64,000 bases of DNA from NCBI GenBank assembly GCA_009917455.1, contig QZDS01000024.1:1-64000 (forward strand), given 5' to 3'. This document shows, in pieces, positions 53,495-61,721 of this stretch. The notes beneath the pieces were generated by a model. It was not told the origin of the DNA. It saw nothing but the letters and a program-made list of their open reading frames with translations, and did not search any database. The stretch is from a bacterium 1xD8-48 (GTDB lineage Bacteria; Bacillota; Clostridia; Lachnospirales; Lachnospiraceae). The position numbers were made by a program, and so were the translations under genes. Positions within the stretch are counted from its first letter, which is position 1. The number at the start of each line of letters is the position of its first letter.

Positions 53495-54184
53495 TCACGC
53501 GTACAAAGCCGCTCTCTTTACCGCCTCCCCAAGGCGCCTGTAAAACTGCCCGTAAAAATCAGCCTCTTTTCTATCAGCCCCCGAAACCTCATAGGCCTGC
53601 ACATAAAACTGATTCAGCAGATACAGATTCAAATTCCGCGTTATTTCTTCGTTTTCCGTATCCCGTATAATTTTCTGCATGTCCTTTAAGAAAAAATGCC
53701 AGTCGCAGACATATCTTTCATACCTCCCTATCTCCGGTATGTCCAGCCACCTTTTCAGCTTCACCTTCGTCTTTCCCGGAAAAGGACATTCGTGAATCTG
53801 CAAAAAATAACGGAAACCCTTATCCTCATAGATTCGTCCAAGAGGAAACATCCGGCAAAAACCCGGGCGGTACGGATGAATACTGCACCTGCCCTTTTCA
53901 TTCAAAAAGCCGCACCTCCCGCCTTTCCCCTGCATTTTCAGATTGGGCTGGATAATATAGTCCACCACATTCAGCTCCAACTTTTCCGCAAGCAGTTCTT
54001 CGAAAGAAAGCCCACACCCCTTTTCCAGCATAAATATATCATAGGGGTCTAAAATAATGGAATTTCCCATTCCCTCACAGCACAGAGAGCAGCCCGCGCA
54101 GTCATTGCAGCCCGCCTTTACCATGTCGTTTATCCCGTAGAGCCTTCCGTCAGAGATTTCCTTTAAATCAACTTCCCGTTCCAT
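53495..54184 (-). CDS. YkgJ-family cysteine-cluster protein
   Basis: 229 residues. The zinc- or iron-binding cysteines are in GCNDCAGCSLCCEGMG (near 25-40), then RCGFLNEKGRCSIHPYRPGFCRMFPLG (about 90-116) and a late HECPF. This C-x-x-C...C-x-x-C-C plus CxIHxxRPxxCR pattern defines the YkgJ/UPF0153 group, whose role is unsettled. GGAA-rich sequence precedes the ATG. It stands between tag and the Crp-type gene, all on the minus strand. Confidence 0.88.
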   Translation of the reverse strand: MEREVDLKEISDGRLYGINDMVKAGCNDCAGCSLCCEGMGNSIILDPYDIFMLEKGCGLSFEELLAEKLELNVVDYIIQPNLKMQGKGGRCGFLNEKGRCSIHPYRPGFCRMFPLGRIYEDKGFRYFLQIHECPFPGKTKVKLKRWLDIPEIGRYERYVCDWHFFLKDMQKIIRDTENEEITRNLNLYLLNQFYVQAYEVSGADRKEADFYGQFYRRLGEAVKRAALYA

Positions 54185-54236
54185 ACTTTTCTTTTACCCC
54201 GCTGTCCACGTCGCTTTGTCAATATCAGTGTCAGAC

Positions 54237-54845
54237 TCAGGCCTCATCCTCCGGCTCCTTATATACCACCGGATAACCTTCCGTCAAAGGCCTGTACATA
54301 AAACAGCTCTCCACGTGGTCGTTGATGATGCCGCAGGCCTGCAGATGGGAGTACACCGTAACAGAACCCAGATATTTGAAACCGCGCTTTTTCAAATCCC
54401 TGCTCACCGTGTCTGACAGCCGGTTCTTTGCAGGCATTTTTCCCTCTTTATGGCCTCTGTACAATATCGTCTTATCGCCTGAGAATGCCCACAGATACTT
54501 ATCAAAAGAGCCAAATTCCTCTCTGATTTTCAGAAACTGCCGGGCATTTTGAATGACAGCTTCAATTTTCCGACGCGAACGTATCATTCCCGGCTCCTCC
54601 AAAATCGAAAGAACCTTTTCTTCATTATACAACGCCACCTTTTCAAATTCAAAATTATCAAAGCATTTTCTGAAAATTTCTCTTTTCTTAAGCATTAATG
54701 ACCAGCTAAGACCGCACTGCATAACCTCCAGCATCAGAAACTCAAACTGCTTCCTGTCGTCATGCACGGGCACACCCCATTCCTCGTCATGGTACTTCTG
54801 GTTGATACCGTTGTCACAGCACCATCCGCATCTTTGTTTTTCCAT
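54237..54845 (-). CDS. tag: DNA-3-methyladenine glycosylase I
   Basis: 202-residue base-excision repair enzyme that removes 3-methyladenine from alkylated DNA. The family start CGWCCDNGINQKYHDEEWGVPVHDD carries zinc ligands C6 and H19-equivalent, with H...C partners in NDHVESCF near the end; FEFLMLEVMQCGLSWSLMLKKR contains the catalytic glutamate region. Length is normal. The ATG has only a weak Shine-Dalgarno-like sequence. It is followed by ykgJ after about 50 bases. Confidence 0.94.
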   Translation of the reverse strand: MEKQRCGWCCDNGINQKYHDEEWGVPVHDDRKQFEFLMLEVMQCGLSWSLMLKKREIFRKCFDNFEFEKVALYNEEKVLSILEEPGMIRSRRKIEAVIQNARQFLKIREEFGSFDKYLWAFSGDKTILYRGHKEGKMPAKNRLSDTVSRDLKKRGFKYLGSVTVYSHLQACGIINDHVESCFMYRPLTEGYPVVYKEPEDEA

Positions 54846-54981
54846 ATTTTTCTCCGTTTTTCTTTGTATTGATATTGATACTCCGGTTCTGAAAGAACGT
54901 CATCCAAGTATCCGATTTTAAGATGCGGCAAAAACATACCTTCCTAATTTGCTGCACCCCGACCCGCCCGTCCTGTTGAAA

Positions 54982-56322
54982 TTATGTATACTTTTTCATT
55001 AACCTGCGATAAGTAACCGCCAATATAAAAATCGCCCCAATCCAGGCAAATATTTCCCCCCAGAACACGCCGCTCTCCCCGATAATCCGGGTCAGCCACA
55101 CCGCGCAGACCACCCGCATCACAAGCTGCGCCATGCTGGAAACCACCGGCCAGAAGGTGTCGCCCATCCCCTGTACGCAGGACCTTATAATGTACAGGAA
55201 ATAAAGGAGCGGGAAAAAGACTGCCAGTATCAGCAGAAAATGGTACCCCACCGCAATAGCGCCGCCTGCAGCCGCCGCGCCGCTGGTAACAAAGCTTCCC
55301 AGAATCGCCTTTCCAAAAACCACCATGACAAAAGACATTCCGTATGCGGTGATACACCCTAGAATCCCGGCTTCTCTCAGGCCCCTCCTGATTCTGCCGG
55401 TAAGCCCGGCGCCCATGTTCTGCCCCGTGTAAGCCGCCGCCGCATAGCCATAGGACGTGGCGGCAGTTTCCAGCAGACCGTACAGCTTTCTTGCCGCCGT
55501 AAAGCCCACAAGGAACGTTACCCCAAAGCCGTTAATCACCCTCTGCACGAGCACACCCCCAAGCCCCGTGATAATGTTCTGAAATCCCATGGGCATTCCC
55601 AGCATAAGAAGCGTCCTTGCCTGTCCGGCCCTCCTCTGGAAATCCGCCCGGTGCAGCCGGATAACCTCCACCCTTGCCATCACAAAAAGACAATATGCCG
55701 CGGAAAGCAGCTGCGCAAGCACTGTGGCCAGCGCCGCCCCTCCGATTCCTGTTTTGAAAACCACCACGAAAAGAATATCCAGCCCGATATTTACAAGCGA
55801 TGCAATCGTCACCGCCTTCAGCGGCGTCCTTCCATCCCCCACCGCCCGCAGAACCGCCGCCATAAGATTGTAAAGCACAGAAACGGGAACACCAAGATAA
55901 AGAATTCGAAGATATTCCTCCGATAAAAAGATAATGTCCTTTGGTGTATTGAGAATCCGAAGCACCGGAAAACATAAGAGAAGACCCGCCAGCGTTAAAA
56001 ATAACGCCGCAAAGAAGCTCAGATAACAGGAACAGGCAATCCGGCTTCTCATATCCCCATATTCCCGGTTGCCGAATTTCTGAGAAATTCCGATAGAAAA
56101 CCCCTGCGTAATCCCCTGAATACAGCCGAACATCATATAAATCAGCCGTTCCGTCGCCCCCAAGGCCGCCAGCGCATTTGCCCCGAGGTATCTTCCCACA
56201 ATCACCGTGTCCGCAAAGGTATACAACTGCTGAAAAACGTTTCCCAGCATCAGCGACAGCGCAAAGTCAAAAATCAGCTTTCCCGGCTTGCCCACCGTCA
56301 TGTCTTTTGTGATTTCTTTCAT
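54982..56322 (-). CDS. MATE-family efflux transporter
   Basis: 446 residues with twelve membrane segments in two related halves. The start MTVGKPGKLIFDFALSLMLGNVFQQLYTFADTVIVGRYLGANALAALGATE is typical of the DinF/NorM-like MATE proteins of Clostridia, which expel cationic drugs or metabolites using Na+ or H+. The ATG overlaps the stop codon of the phosphatase gene by 4 bases (ATGA), so the two are translationally coupled. Confidence 0.93.
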   Translation of the reverse strand: MKEITKDMTVGKPGKLIFDFALSLMLGNVFQQLYTFADTVIVGRYLGANALAALGATERLIYMMFGCIQGITQGFSIGISQKFGNREYGDMRSRIACSCYLSFFAALFLTLAGLLLCFPVLRILNTPKDIIFLSEEYLRILYLGVPVSVLYNLMAAVLRAVGDGRTPLKAVTIASLVNIGLDILFVVVFKTGIGGAALATVLAQLLSAAYCLFVMARVEVIRLHRADFQRRAGQARTLLMLGMPMGFQNIITGLGGVLVQRVINGFGVTFLVGFTAARKLYGLLETAATSYGYAAAAYTGQNMGAGLTGRIRRGLREAGILGCITAYGMSFVMVVFGKAILGSFVTSGAAAAGGAIAVGYHFLLILAVFFPLLYFLYIIRSCVQGMGDTFWPVVSSMAQLVMRVVCAVWLTRIIGESGVFWGEIFAWIGAIFILAVTYRRLMKKYT

Positions 56323-56780
56323 TGCAAATGTTCCTTAATATGCTTTAACAGCGCCTCGCACCCTTCCACAATATCGTCATAGGTCTCGTCAAAATTTCCG
56401 GTATACCAGGGGTCTGCAATGTCCCGCCTGCTGCCTGCAAATTCCAGAAGCTTATAAATCTTCCCCTCCGCATCCCCGCCTGCAATCCGACGCATGTTCC
56501 TGATATTGGCGTCGTCCATGCCTATCAGGTAATCGTAGGCTTTGTAATCCTGCTTTTTCATCTGAATTGCAGTTTTGCCCGCTACGCTGATGCCGTATGC
56601 CGCCAGCTTGTTTCTGGTGCCGTAATGCACCGGGTTGCCGATTTCCTCCGTGCTGGTGGCGGCGGAGGCTATGTGGAAATTGCGGGCGACACCGCGTTTT
56701 TGAACCATGTCCTTTAAAAGGAACTCGGCCATGGGGGAACGGCAGATGTTGCCGTGGCAGACGAAAAGTATCTTAATCAT
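56319..56780 (-). CDS. low-molecular-weight protein-tyrosine phosphatase
   Basis: 153 residues. The catalytic loop FVCHGNICRSP has C8 and R14, and the general-acid motif DPWYTGNFDETYDDI comes near the C-terminus; both are intact. It removes phosphate from tyrosine or arginine residues of proteins. The start at 56780 has AGGAGG 8 bases ahead; the long in-frame extension upstream is unlikely to be coding. It overlaps the MATE gene by 4 bases. Upstream lies the insertion of the AT-rich gene at 56954. Confidence 0.94.
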   Translation of the reverse strand: MIKILFVCHGNICRSPMAEFLLKDMVQKRGVARNFHIASAATSTEEIGNPVHYGTRNKLAAYGISVAGKTAIQMKKQDYKAYDYLIGMDDANIRNMRRIAGGDAEGKIYKLLEFAGSRRDIADPWYTGNFDETYDDIVEGCEALLKHIKEHLQ

Positions 56781-56919
56781 GTTAATTTTTCCTCCTGAAA
56801 TGCTTTGATTTGCCGTGTTTTGGCGCGATTTGCGAGGTTTGTTTTTTTCGTGGAGATTGTTAAAAATGAAACGAAAATGGCAAATCAGGGCAAAACGTGG
56901 CATATTGATTCCGTCAATC

Positions 56920-56957
56920 GTAGTAAAAACGTAGTAGGAATTGGGGGTTTTTACTAC
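56920..56957 (-). terminator. hairpin at the 3' end of the AT-rich gene
   Basis: GTAGTAAAAAC (56920-56930) and GTTTTTACTAC (56947-56957) form an 11-bp inverted repeat that covers the stop codon of the 56954 gene. The arms carry A and T runs, so it probably ends transcription of that gene. Confidence 0.6.
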
Positions 56958-58561
56958 TCTTCATGATACATCATCTTTATTTTATTTGAACCACATACAG
57001 GACAGACTTTAGGCATCTGCATAACCGCAGCATCATGATCCTGCATCAAACAGTCTTCACAAAACAAATACTCCCTACTAAACAATGCTTTTCTTTTAGC
57101 ATAAAGTTGCCGCATGATTTCCCACCTCCCTGGATTATCTCCAATTATAAAATCCGGCGTTAAAAATAAAGAGGTTTTTACCTTTAGAAAAGTATCATCA
57201 AACTCAACTTCTTTATAGTTATAATCATCATAGAGAAAGATTACATATCTCCGCTCCTTTTCTTCATGCCACTCATAGTCCTTTACGGATAAAATCCAAT
57301 ATTGGAGAATCTCCTGTAAAAATTGTTTTTTCTCAGCATCACTCATATCAAACATATCTATAACGTCAAATAGATATTCTAATTCTTTCTTCGCTTCTAT
57401 TTCATCATAAAGTACATCAAACGCAATAACTTGAGAAATATATGGTCTCTCTATCGTATCTGGCAAATCATCATCTGTATCGTCCTTTTTCTTTAATTTC
57501 ATTATTCCTATAGGAGCCACCAAGTCTACTATTCTGTCATTCTTGTATCCATATATGCATTGCCCATAATCATTCTGCATTTCATCACTATTTATTGCTT
57601 TACTAAAACAGGATACATAATATGTTCTCGTTGCCGTAAAATCAATATCTTTTATCCAATCATACTTAATCCAAGATGTATCTTGAAAAAACTCTGGAAT
57701 AACTTTCTGCTCTCTTGTATCATTTAATAATTCAGTTTTTTTCATCCATATCTGATGATTGCTTACACTCTCCCTAGCAACATTTTTGGGCAAATACTTG
57801 CATATATAATCTTCATTATAATTATGCCGTGACTTCAAAATAAAATTGCTTATCTGCATAATCAATATCCCTTTGGTGGGGCGTGTAATAGGTGATTGAT
57901 TATTCATTTTTAATATTTTTGCTTCCAGTTTAAATAGCTTTAATAGTTCCTCTCTTGTAAACTCCCAAATACGCTCTTTTTTACTTCCATGCATATTACT
58001 TATATCATGTAATAATGCAGAATACGCATATGCTATGGAATTTATTTCATCTTCTGTCTTGCTTACTTGCCTCACCCCATTAACAACAGAAAACAACTGT
58101 TCGGCAAAAGGAAGTTCCTTTTCAATCGTATACTTTTGATATGCAAAATGATAAAGTTTTAAAGGAAGCATCAAACCTTCCTCATATGTGATAATTCTTG
58201 CTGCATCCTCATCATTAGCACCTAACACTGGATTACACCACGACATTATTTTTTGTAAACGTGTAGTTTCAGTTATTAAATCATAAAGATATATTTTTAA
58301 TGAATTTATCTGGTGTGCTGCTCCAATCATATATAGATAATTTATAGTTGCGACTTCATATTCTGTCACTCTCATTAAGCCAATTCCTGTAGATTGGTTT
58401 AAATCATGATTGCAAACTAATGATAAAAGCACTTCTCTGGTTTTGTATGACGGATTTTCCCTAAATTCTTCTACTTTTTCGCATATTGCCTCAAGCATGC
58501 TTTCTCTGGCATTTGCAGGCCAATCCTCTGGCTTTTCTGCCATTTTTTCTTCTATCTCCAT
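56954..58561 (-). CDS. unrecognised 535-residue protein with C-terminal zinc ribbon
   Basis: I do not recognise the family. Residues 1-270 look mostly helical (including SALLHDISNMHGSKKERIWEF near 190); residues about 290-480 look mixed, with a charged loop KLKKKDDTDDDLPDT; the end FCEDCLMQ...KVCPVCGSNKIKMMYHEE (about 503-531) has two CxxC pairs spaced like a zinc ribbon. No signal peptide or membrane segment is seen. GGGAGAATATT precedes the ATG. The DNA is clearly more AT-rich than its neighbours and it lies between conserved chromosomal genes and a Tn916-type integrase, so it was probably acquired. A phage-defence or other accessory role is possible but only suggested by location. Confidence 0.85.
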   Translation of the reverse strand: MEIEEKMAEKPEDWPANARESMLEAICEKVEEFRENPSYKTREVLLSLVCNHDLNQSTGIGLMRVTEYEVATINYLYMIGAAHQINSLKIYLYDLITETTRLQKIMSWCNPVLGANDEDAARIITYEEGLMLPLKLYHFAYQKYTIEKELPFAEQLFSVVNGVRQVSKTEDEINSIAYAYSALLHDISNMHGSKKERIWEFTREELLKLFKLEAKILKMNNQSPITRPTKGILIMQISNFILKSRHNYNEDYICKYLPKNVARESVSNHQIWMKKTELLNDTREQKVIPEFFQDTSWIKYDWIKDIDFTATRTYYVSCFSKAINSDEMQNDYGQCIYGYKNDRIVDLVAPIGIMKLKKKDDTDDDLPDTIERPYISQVIAFDVLYDEIEAKKELEYLFDVIDMFDMSDAEKKQFLQEILQYWILSVKDYEWHEEKERRYVIFLYDDYNYKEVEFDDTFLKVKTSLFLTPDFIIGDNPGRWEIMRQLYAKRKALFSREYLFCEDCLMQDHDAAVMQMPKVCPVCGSNKIKMMYHEE

Positions 58562-58633
58562 AATATTCTCCCTTTAAATTTCCCAAAATTTGTATGTATA
58601 ATTGAGTATATCATACCCTCATTTCATTTCAAA

Positions 58634-58660
58634 GCAAAAAATGCCCTGCCGAAGCAGGGC
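58634..58660 (-). terminator. terminator of the integrase gene
   Basis: Minus strand GCCCTGCTTCGGCAGGGC, a 7-bp stem with a stable TTCG loop, followed by ATTTTTTGC. Confidence 0.9.
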
Positions 58661-58677
58661 GCAAAAACTTTCCTTAT

Positions 58678-59952
58678 TCAGATCGCCCGGAACATCTTCT
58701 GTGATACGGGCTTCTCATCCTTGTTCTTTTCCAGTTCCTTTCTGGCGTTCTCCAAGTCCTCCATCCGCCGCAGCTCGTCCGTGGCATCTTCCAGCCCAAG
58801 ATGCGTGTAGGTATTCAACGTCACCCCGATATCGCTATGCCCCATCAGGTATTGGAGCGTCTTGGGGTTCATGCCCGACTTCGCCATGTTGCTACAGTAG
58901 GTATGGCGGCAGACGTGGGGCGTGATGTTCGGCATCTGCACCCGGTAGATATCGTTGTACCGCTTGACCATGTGGTTGAATCGGTGTTCCCAATGCATCG
59001 CCACCAGAGGGTTGCAGTCCTTATCCGTGAAAAGGAATCCGCTGTATCCGTCGATCACCTTTTCAAATCTTGGCTCTTTCCTGTCCTCGATAATCGCCCG
59101 GAAGCACTGCGCCACGTCCTCCGTCATGGGCAGCTTCCTTGTCCCCGCATTCGTCTTGGTGGATTCAATCACCAGCCGCATATCGGAAGTCCGCTGGAGC
59201 TGGTGGTCGATGTTGATGACCTTGTTCTCCAGGTCGATATCCTTAAGGGTCAGCCCGCAGAATTCCGAAATGCGCATCCCCGTGTGGAAAAGGATATAAA
59301 CCACTTCGTAATACTTGCAGTAGACATTGTCGTCATGGATGAATTTCAGGAACTTCCGCATCTGGTCTCTTGAAATGGCTTCCCTCGTCACGCTGTCATT
59401 GACCACCACCCCGGCAAGCTCAAAACCGAAAGGGTTCTTCACCAGCACGTCATCGTCAACCGCCATCTGGAAAGCCGGGCGCAGGACGCCCCGCACGGTC
59501 TTGACGGTGCTGTAATGCCTCCCGTCCTGCTGCGGCTTGATCAGGAACAGCTTTGCGTCCGATGTCCTGACCTGCGATATCTTTTTGTCGTTAAAGTTCT
59601 CTCCTCTGAGAAGGTTCTGCACAAATTTGTAATTCGTGAGCGTGTTCGGCTTGGCCCCCGTTTTCGTTGCAAGGTACCGTTCCACCAGCTCCCCTACCGT
59701 GATGTTCTTCCCCAGAGAGTCTGACAGGGAATCAAGGTCATACCCGATCTGCTTTTCCAGTTCCCGCAGCGATAAGCATGGCTTCTTCCCCACCGGGAGA
59801 GTGTCTGTTGGCTCCAACCGCCAACTGTACACGAAATGCGGCTTTCCATTCACATGGTACTTAAACTGGTATTTCCCGTCTGCGCGGATGGATTCCCCCC
59901 TGCGCAGGACGCGGTGTTTGGAATCACGCCTTGACTTTGCTTTTCCCGCCAT
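58678..59952 (-). CDS. int: Tn916-type tyrosine recombinase (integrase)
   Basis: 424 residues. The N-terminal AP2-like arm-binding domain (RRDSKHRVLRRGESIRADGKYQFKY...FVYSWRLEPTDTLPVGKKPCLSLRE) matches that of Tn916 Int; then a core-binding domain (about 85-185) and the catalytic domain with R227 (GMRISEF), H346 and R349 (PHVCRHTYC), H372 (MGHSDIGVT) and Y382 (LNTYTH). All catalytic residues are present, so it should be active. The start lies 29 bases inside the end of xis. In Tn916 the int end faces the element boundary, so the edge of the element is expected near or beyond 58.6 kb. Confidence 0.95.
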   Translation of the reverse strand: MAGKAKSRRDSKHRVLRRGESIRADGKYQFKYHVNGKPHFVYSWRLEPTDTLPVGKKPCLSLRELEKQIGYDLDSLSDSLGKNITVGELVERYLATKTGAKPNTLTNYKFVQNLLRGENFNDKKISQVRTSDAKLFLIKPQQDGRHYSTVKTVRGVLRPAFQMAVDDDVLVKNPFGFELAGVVVNDSVTREAISRDQMRKFLKFIHDDNVYCKYYEVVYILFHTGMRISEFCGLTLKDIDLENKVINIDHQLQRTSDMRLVIESTKTNAGTRKLPMTEDVAQCFRAIIEDRKEPRFEKVIDGYSGFLFTDKDCNPLVAMHWEHRFNHMVKRYNDIYRVQMPNITPHVCRHTYCSNMAKSGMNPKTLQYLMGHSDIGVTLNTYTHLGLEDATDELRRMEDLENARKELEKNKDEKPVSQKMFRAI

Positions 59953-60163
59953 TTAACAGCCCCTCCTTTACCTCCGGGTTTTCTTCCAGATATTTTTCAA
60001 ACTCCCTCCGCAGGATCAGCCTGCGCCTGCCGTATAAAGCAGTGTACTTTTTGCATTTCCCGTCTTTCAGGAACCTGCTGAACTTCCTCCTGCTGAACCC
60101 GAAATATTCGATTGCCTCTTCTGGGTTCAGGACGTCTTTCTGTGCAAGTGACGGTTTCTTCAT
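59924..60163 (-). CDS. xis: Tn916-type excisionase
   Basis: 79 residues, basic, with a winged-helix excisionase fold suggested by LNPEEAIEYFGFSRRKFSRFLKDGK...YGRRRLILRREFEKYLEENPEV. It would bend DNA at the element ends and steer the integrase toward excision. The start at 60163 has AAGGAGG about 10 bases ahead; an upstream in-frame ATG would add a basic leader. It overlaps int by 29 bases, as expected of a co-expressed xis-int pair. Confidence 0.88.
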   Translation of the reverse strand: MKKPSLAQKDVLNPEEAIEYFGFSRRKFSRFLKDGKCKKYTALYGRRRLILRREFEKYLEENPEVKEGLLNGGKSKVKA

Positions 60164-60378
60164 TCTGGCATTTCCTCCTTTCTGTCTGCCGGGTTTCCCG
60201 GTCATGACATCTATCACTCCAAAACCCTTAAAAGTCAACTACCTACGGCAAATAGACAGTATTTGAAACCTGAGATTTTAATTTGATGTTTTTGTGCGGG
60301 AGACAGGAACTTTAATTTGCTGGGCGACACTCATAGGGTGCAGTTACTGTTACGCGCATTCCACATTTAAAACGGAAA

Positions 60379-60429
60379 AATGGCCGGAGTAAGCTAAGGC
60401 TCATTGTCTCTAGCTTCACTCCGGCCATT
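60379..60429. other. long 18-bp hairpin upstream of xis
   Basis: AATGGCCGGAGT (60379-60390) pairs with ACTCCGGCCATT, and AAGCTA with TAGCTT, with one bulged C and a 14-base loop. No U-run follows on either strand, so it need not be a terminator. The rest of 60164-60472 has no visible gene. Confidence 0.6.
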
Positions 60430-60472
60430 CGTGACTCGATGTCCCCTGGTCCCACTCGCTCGGTAGTAAGTT

Positions 60473-60625
60473 TTATTTAACTGTCTCCGTGACCTGTAGT
60501 AGCCATTCCAATTTGACTATCCTCCCGCACTCAGGGCACCTTACCTTTAACACTACGCGCCCTCCTGCGGTGGCAATTAAATCGCAGATCCGTCCTTTGC
60601 AAGCAGGACATCTGACCATACACAT
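60473..60625 (-). CDS. 50-residue Com-like zinc-ribbon protein
   Basis: Two cysteine pairs, RCPACKGRI near residue 4 and RCPECGRIV near residue 30, are set as in the phage Mu Com-type zinc ribbons. The C-terminus is KLEWLLQVTETVK. The start at 60625 has GGAGG 8 bases upstream; a longer reading without a good signal is less likely. It lies 160 bases from a second zinc-ribbon gene. Function unknown; such small proteins are common on mobile elements. Confidence 0.65.
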   Translation of the reverse strand: MCMVRCPACKGRICDLIATAGGRVVLKVRCPECGRIVKLEWLLQVTETVK

Positions 60626-60784
60626 ACCGTATACCTCCACAGCCTGTTTTGGATGACAAAGCCATGTTATGCATCCTGCATAAAATGTCCCATCGGTGGA
60701 AATTTCCATAAATTTCCATTGCCTGTTACCAGTATGGCCCGGAACGCACTGCCTTAATCATTTATGCATAAAAAAACAGCAGAA

Positions 60785-60967
60785 TCACCTCCGCCGTTTT
60801 TTCCTCCCGTATATACCCGCTTCAATCCCGTCCGGCCCGCAGTACAGCCTTACCAGTTTTCCGCAGTGCTGGCATTTGATCTCCAGGACAGTCCACTCCG
60901 TCTCCGTCCCCTCATCGTCCAAAATGCGCCGCCTGCATTTGGGGTTGGGGCATCTGATCACTTCCAT
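60785..60967 (-). CDS. 60-residue zinc-ribbon protein
   Basis: Cysteine pairs CPNPKC near residue 6 and CQHCGK near residue 34 are followed by LVRLYCGPDGIEAGIYGRKKRRR, ending in a strongly basic tail that could bind nucleic acid. The start at 60967 has GGGAGGCGG ahead. Same direction as the 50-residue zinc-ribbon gene and as the genes up to 64 kb. No specific function is recognised. Confidence 0.7.
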   Translation of the reverse strand: MEVIRCPNPKCRRRILDDEGTETEWTVLEIKCQHCGKLVRLYCGPDGIEAGIYGRKKRRR

Positions 60968-61000
60968 CTGCCACCGCCTCCCCACACTGATATGGAACAA

Positions 61001-61035
61001 GGGAACCAGACATGAAGTGATTATGTCTGATTCCC
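61001..61035 (-). terminator. possible terminator after the 193-residue gene
   Basis: Minus strand GGGAATCAGACAT pairs with ATGTCTGGTTCCC, one G-U pair, then TTGTT. The weak U-run makes termination uncertain. Confidence 0.5.
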
Positions 61036-61073
61036 TTTTATCCTTTGTGCTTTATGTAATAAATCTGAATGGT

Positions 61074-61655
61074 CTACTTCTCCAAAAATCCCAAGAACTT
61101 CTTCCACTCCATGTAGCCCTTCAAATCCCCATATTGGTACTCGGACTGCATGATATCATTTACAATTTTCACCCAATCCGTCTTTTCCGAAAAGCTCCAT
61201 GAGCCCGCGCTTCTCTGCTCCGCATTTTTCACAGCTTTAGCGACTGCTGCTTTCAGAACCGTATCCTCAAAACTGCCTTTCCCGCTTTCTTTCAGATTAG
61301 CGGTGTACGCATACATCTCAGCCGTATCACAGTTTTCGGGGTCTACCTTTGACACATCCACCATCTGCTCCGTCACATTCCCCGACTTATCCCATGTCTT
61401 GACCTTATACACGGGATTTGCCGCATCAAAGTCCTGCGTCTTATAGACAGAAATGGATGAGCCACTCACAACATCCGCCCATGAGCTGATTGCAATATCT
61501 CCTGAACCTTCATCCGCACCATGCAGGGTAGCTGTTGCCTGTGCCGCTTCCGCCGCCTGTTCTGCAAATCTCCCTCCTGCTACATTCCTTCCCGTCCTTC
61601 TCGTTTCATACCCTGCTGCCGGGTATCCTGCTGCTCCTATTCCGTTTACATTCAT
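61074..61655 (-). CDS. uncharacterised 193-residue protein of the kinase-linked operon
   Basis: No signal peptide or membrane segment. A glycine/alanine-rich N-terminus (MNVNGIGAAGYPAAGYETRR, then EQAAEAAQATATLHG) leads to a compact domain: beta-rich WADVVSGSSISVYKTQDF and VYKVKTWDKSGNVTEQMVDVSKVDP, then helices ending SEKTDWVKIVNDIMQSEYQY. The N-terminal style resembles the next gene (MSISNVSGAGVNPYAYTNN), suggesting a shared handling signal. AAAGGAAATG surrounds the start. It lies 66 bases after the 274-residue gene with a hairpin between. Function unknown. Confidence 0.75.
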   Translation of the reverse strand: MNVNGIGAAGYPAAGYETRRTGRNVAGGRFAEQAAEAAQATATLHGADEGSGDIAISSWADVVSGSSISVYKTQDFDAANPVYKVKTWDKSGNVTEQMVDVSKVDPENCDTAEMYAYTANLKESGKGSFEDTVLKAAVAKAVKNAEQRSAGSWSFSEKTDWVKIVNDIMQSEYQYGDLKGYMEWKKFLGFLEK

Positions 61656-61681
61656 TTCCTTTCATGCCCCCTTATGGTAAG

Positions 61682-61717
61682 TCCGGGCATGATCTTCCTT
61701 ACTTCAAAATGCCCGGA
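61682..61717. other. 9-bp intergenic hairpin
   Basis: TCCGGGCAT (61682-61690) and ATGCCCGGA (61709-61717). It sits between two genes of the same operon, without a U-run; a processing or stability site is possible. Confidence 0.5.
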
Positions 61718-61721
61718 ATGC

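Noticed and set aside
56911-56938. CGTAGTA...CGTAGTA as an integrase attachment repeat
   Set aside because: The two 7-base copies are only 11 bases apart and no matching copy is seen right of xis; the segment is better explained by the hairpin at the end of the 56954 gene.
60473-60967. Naming the two small zinc-ribbon genes as cysteine-rich KTR-domain proteins
   Set aside because: Both have two CxxC pairs but neither shows the K-T-R sequence that gives that family its name.
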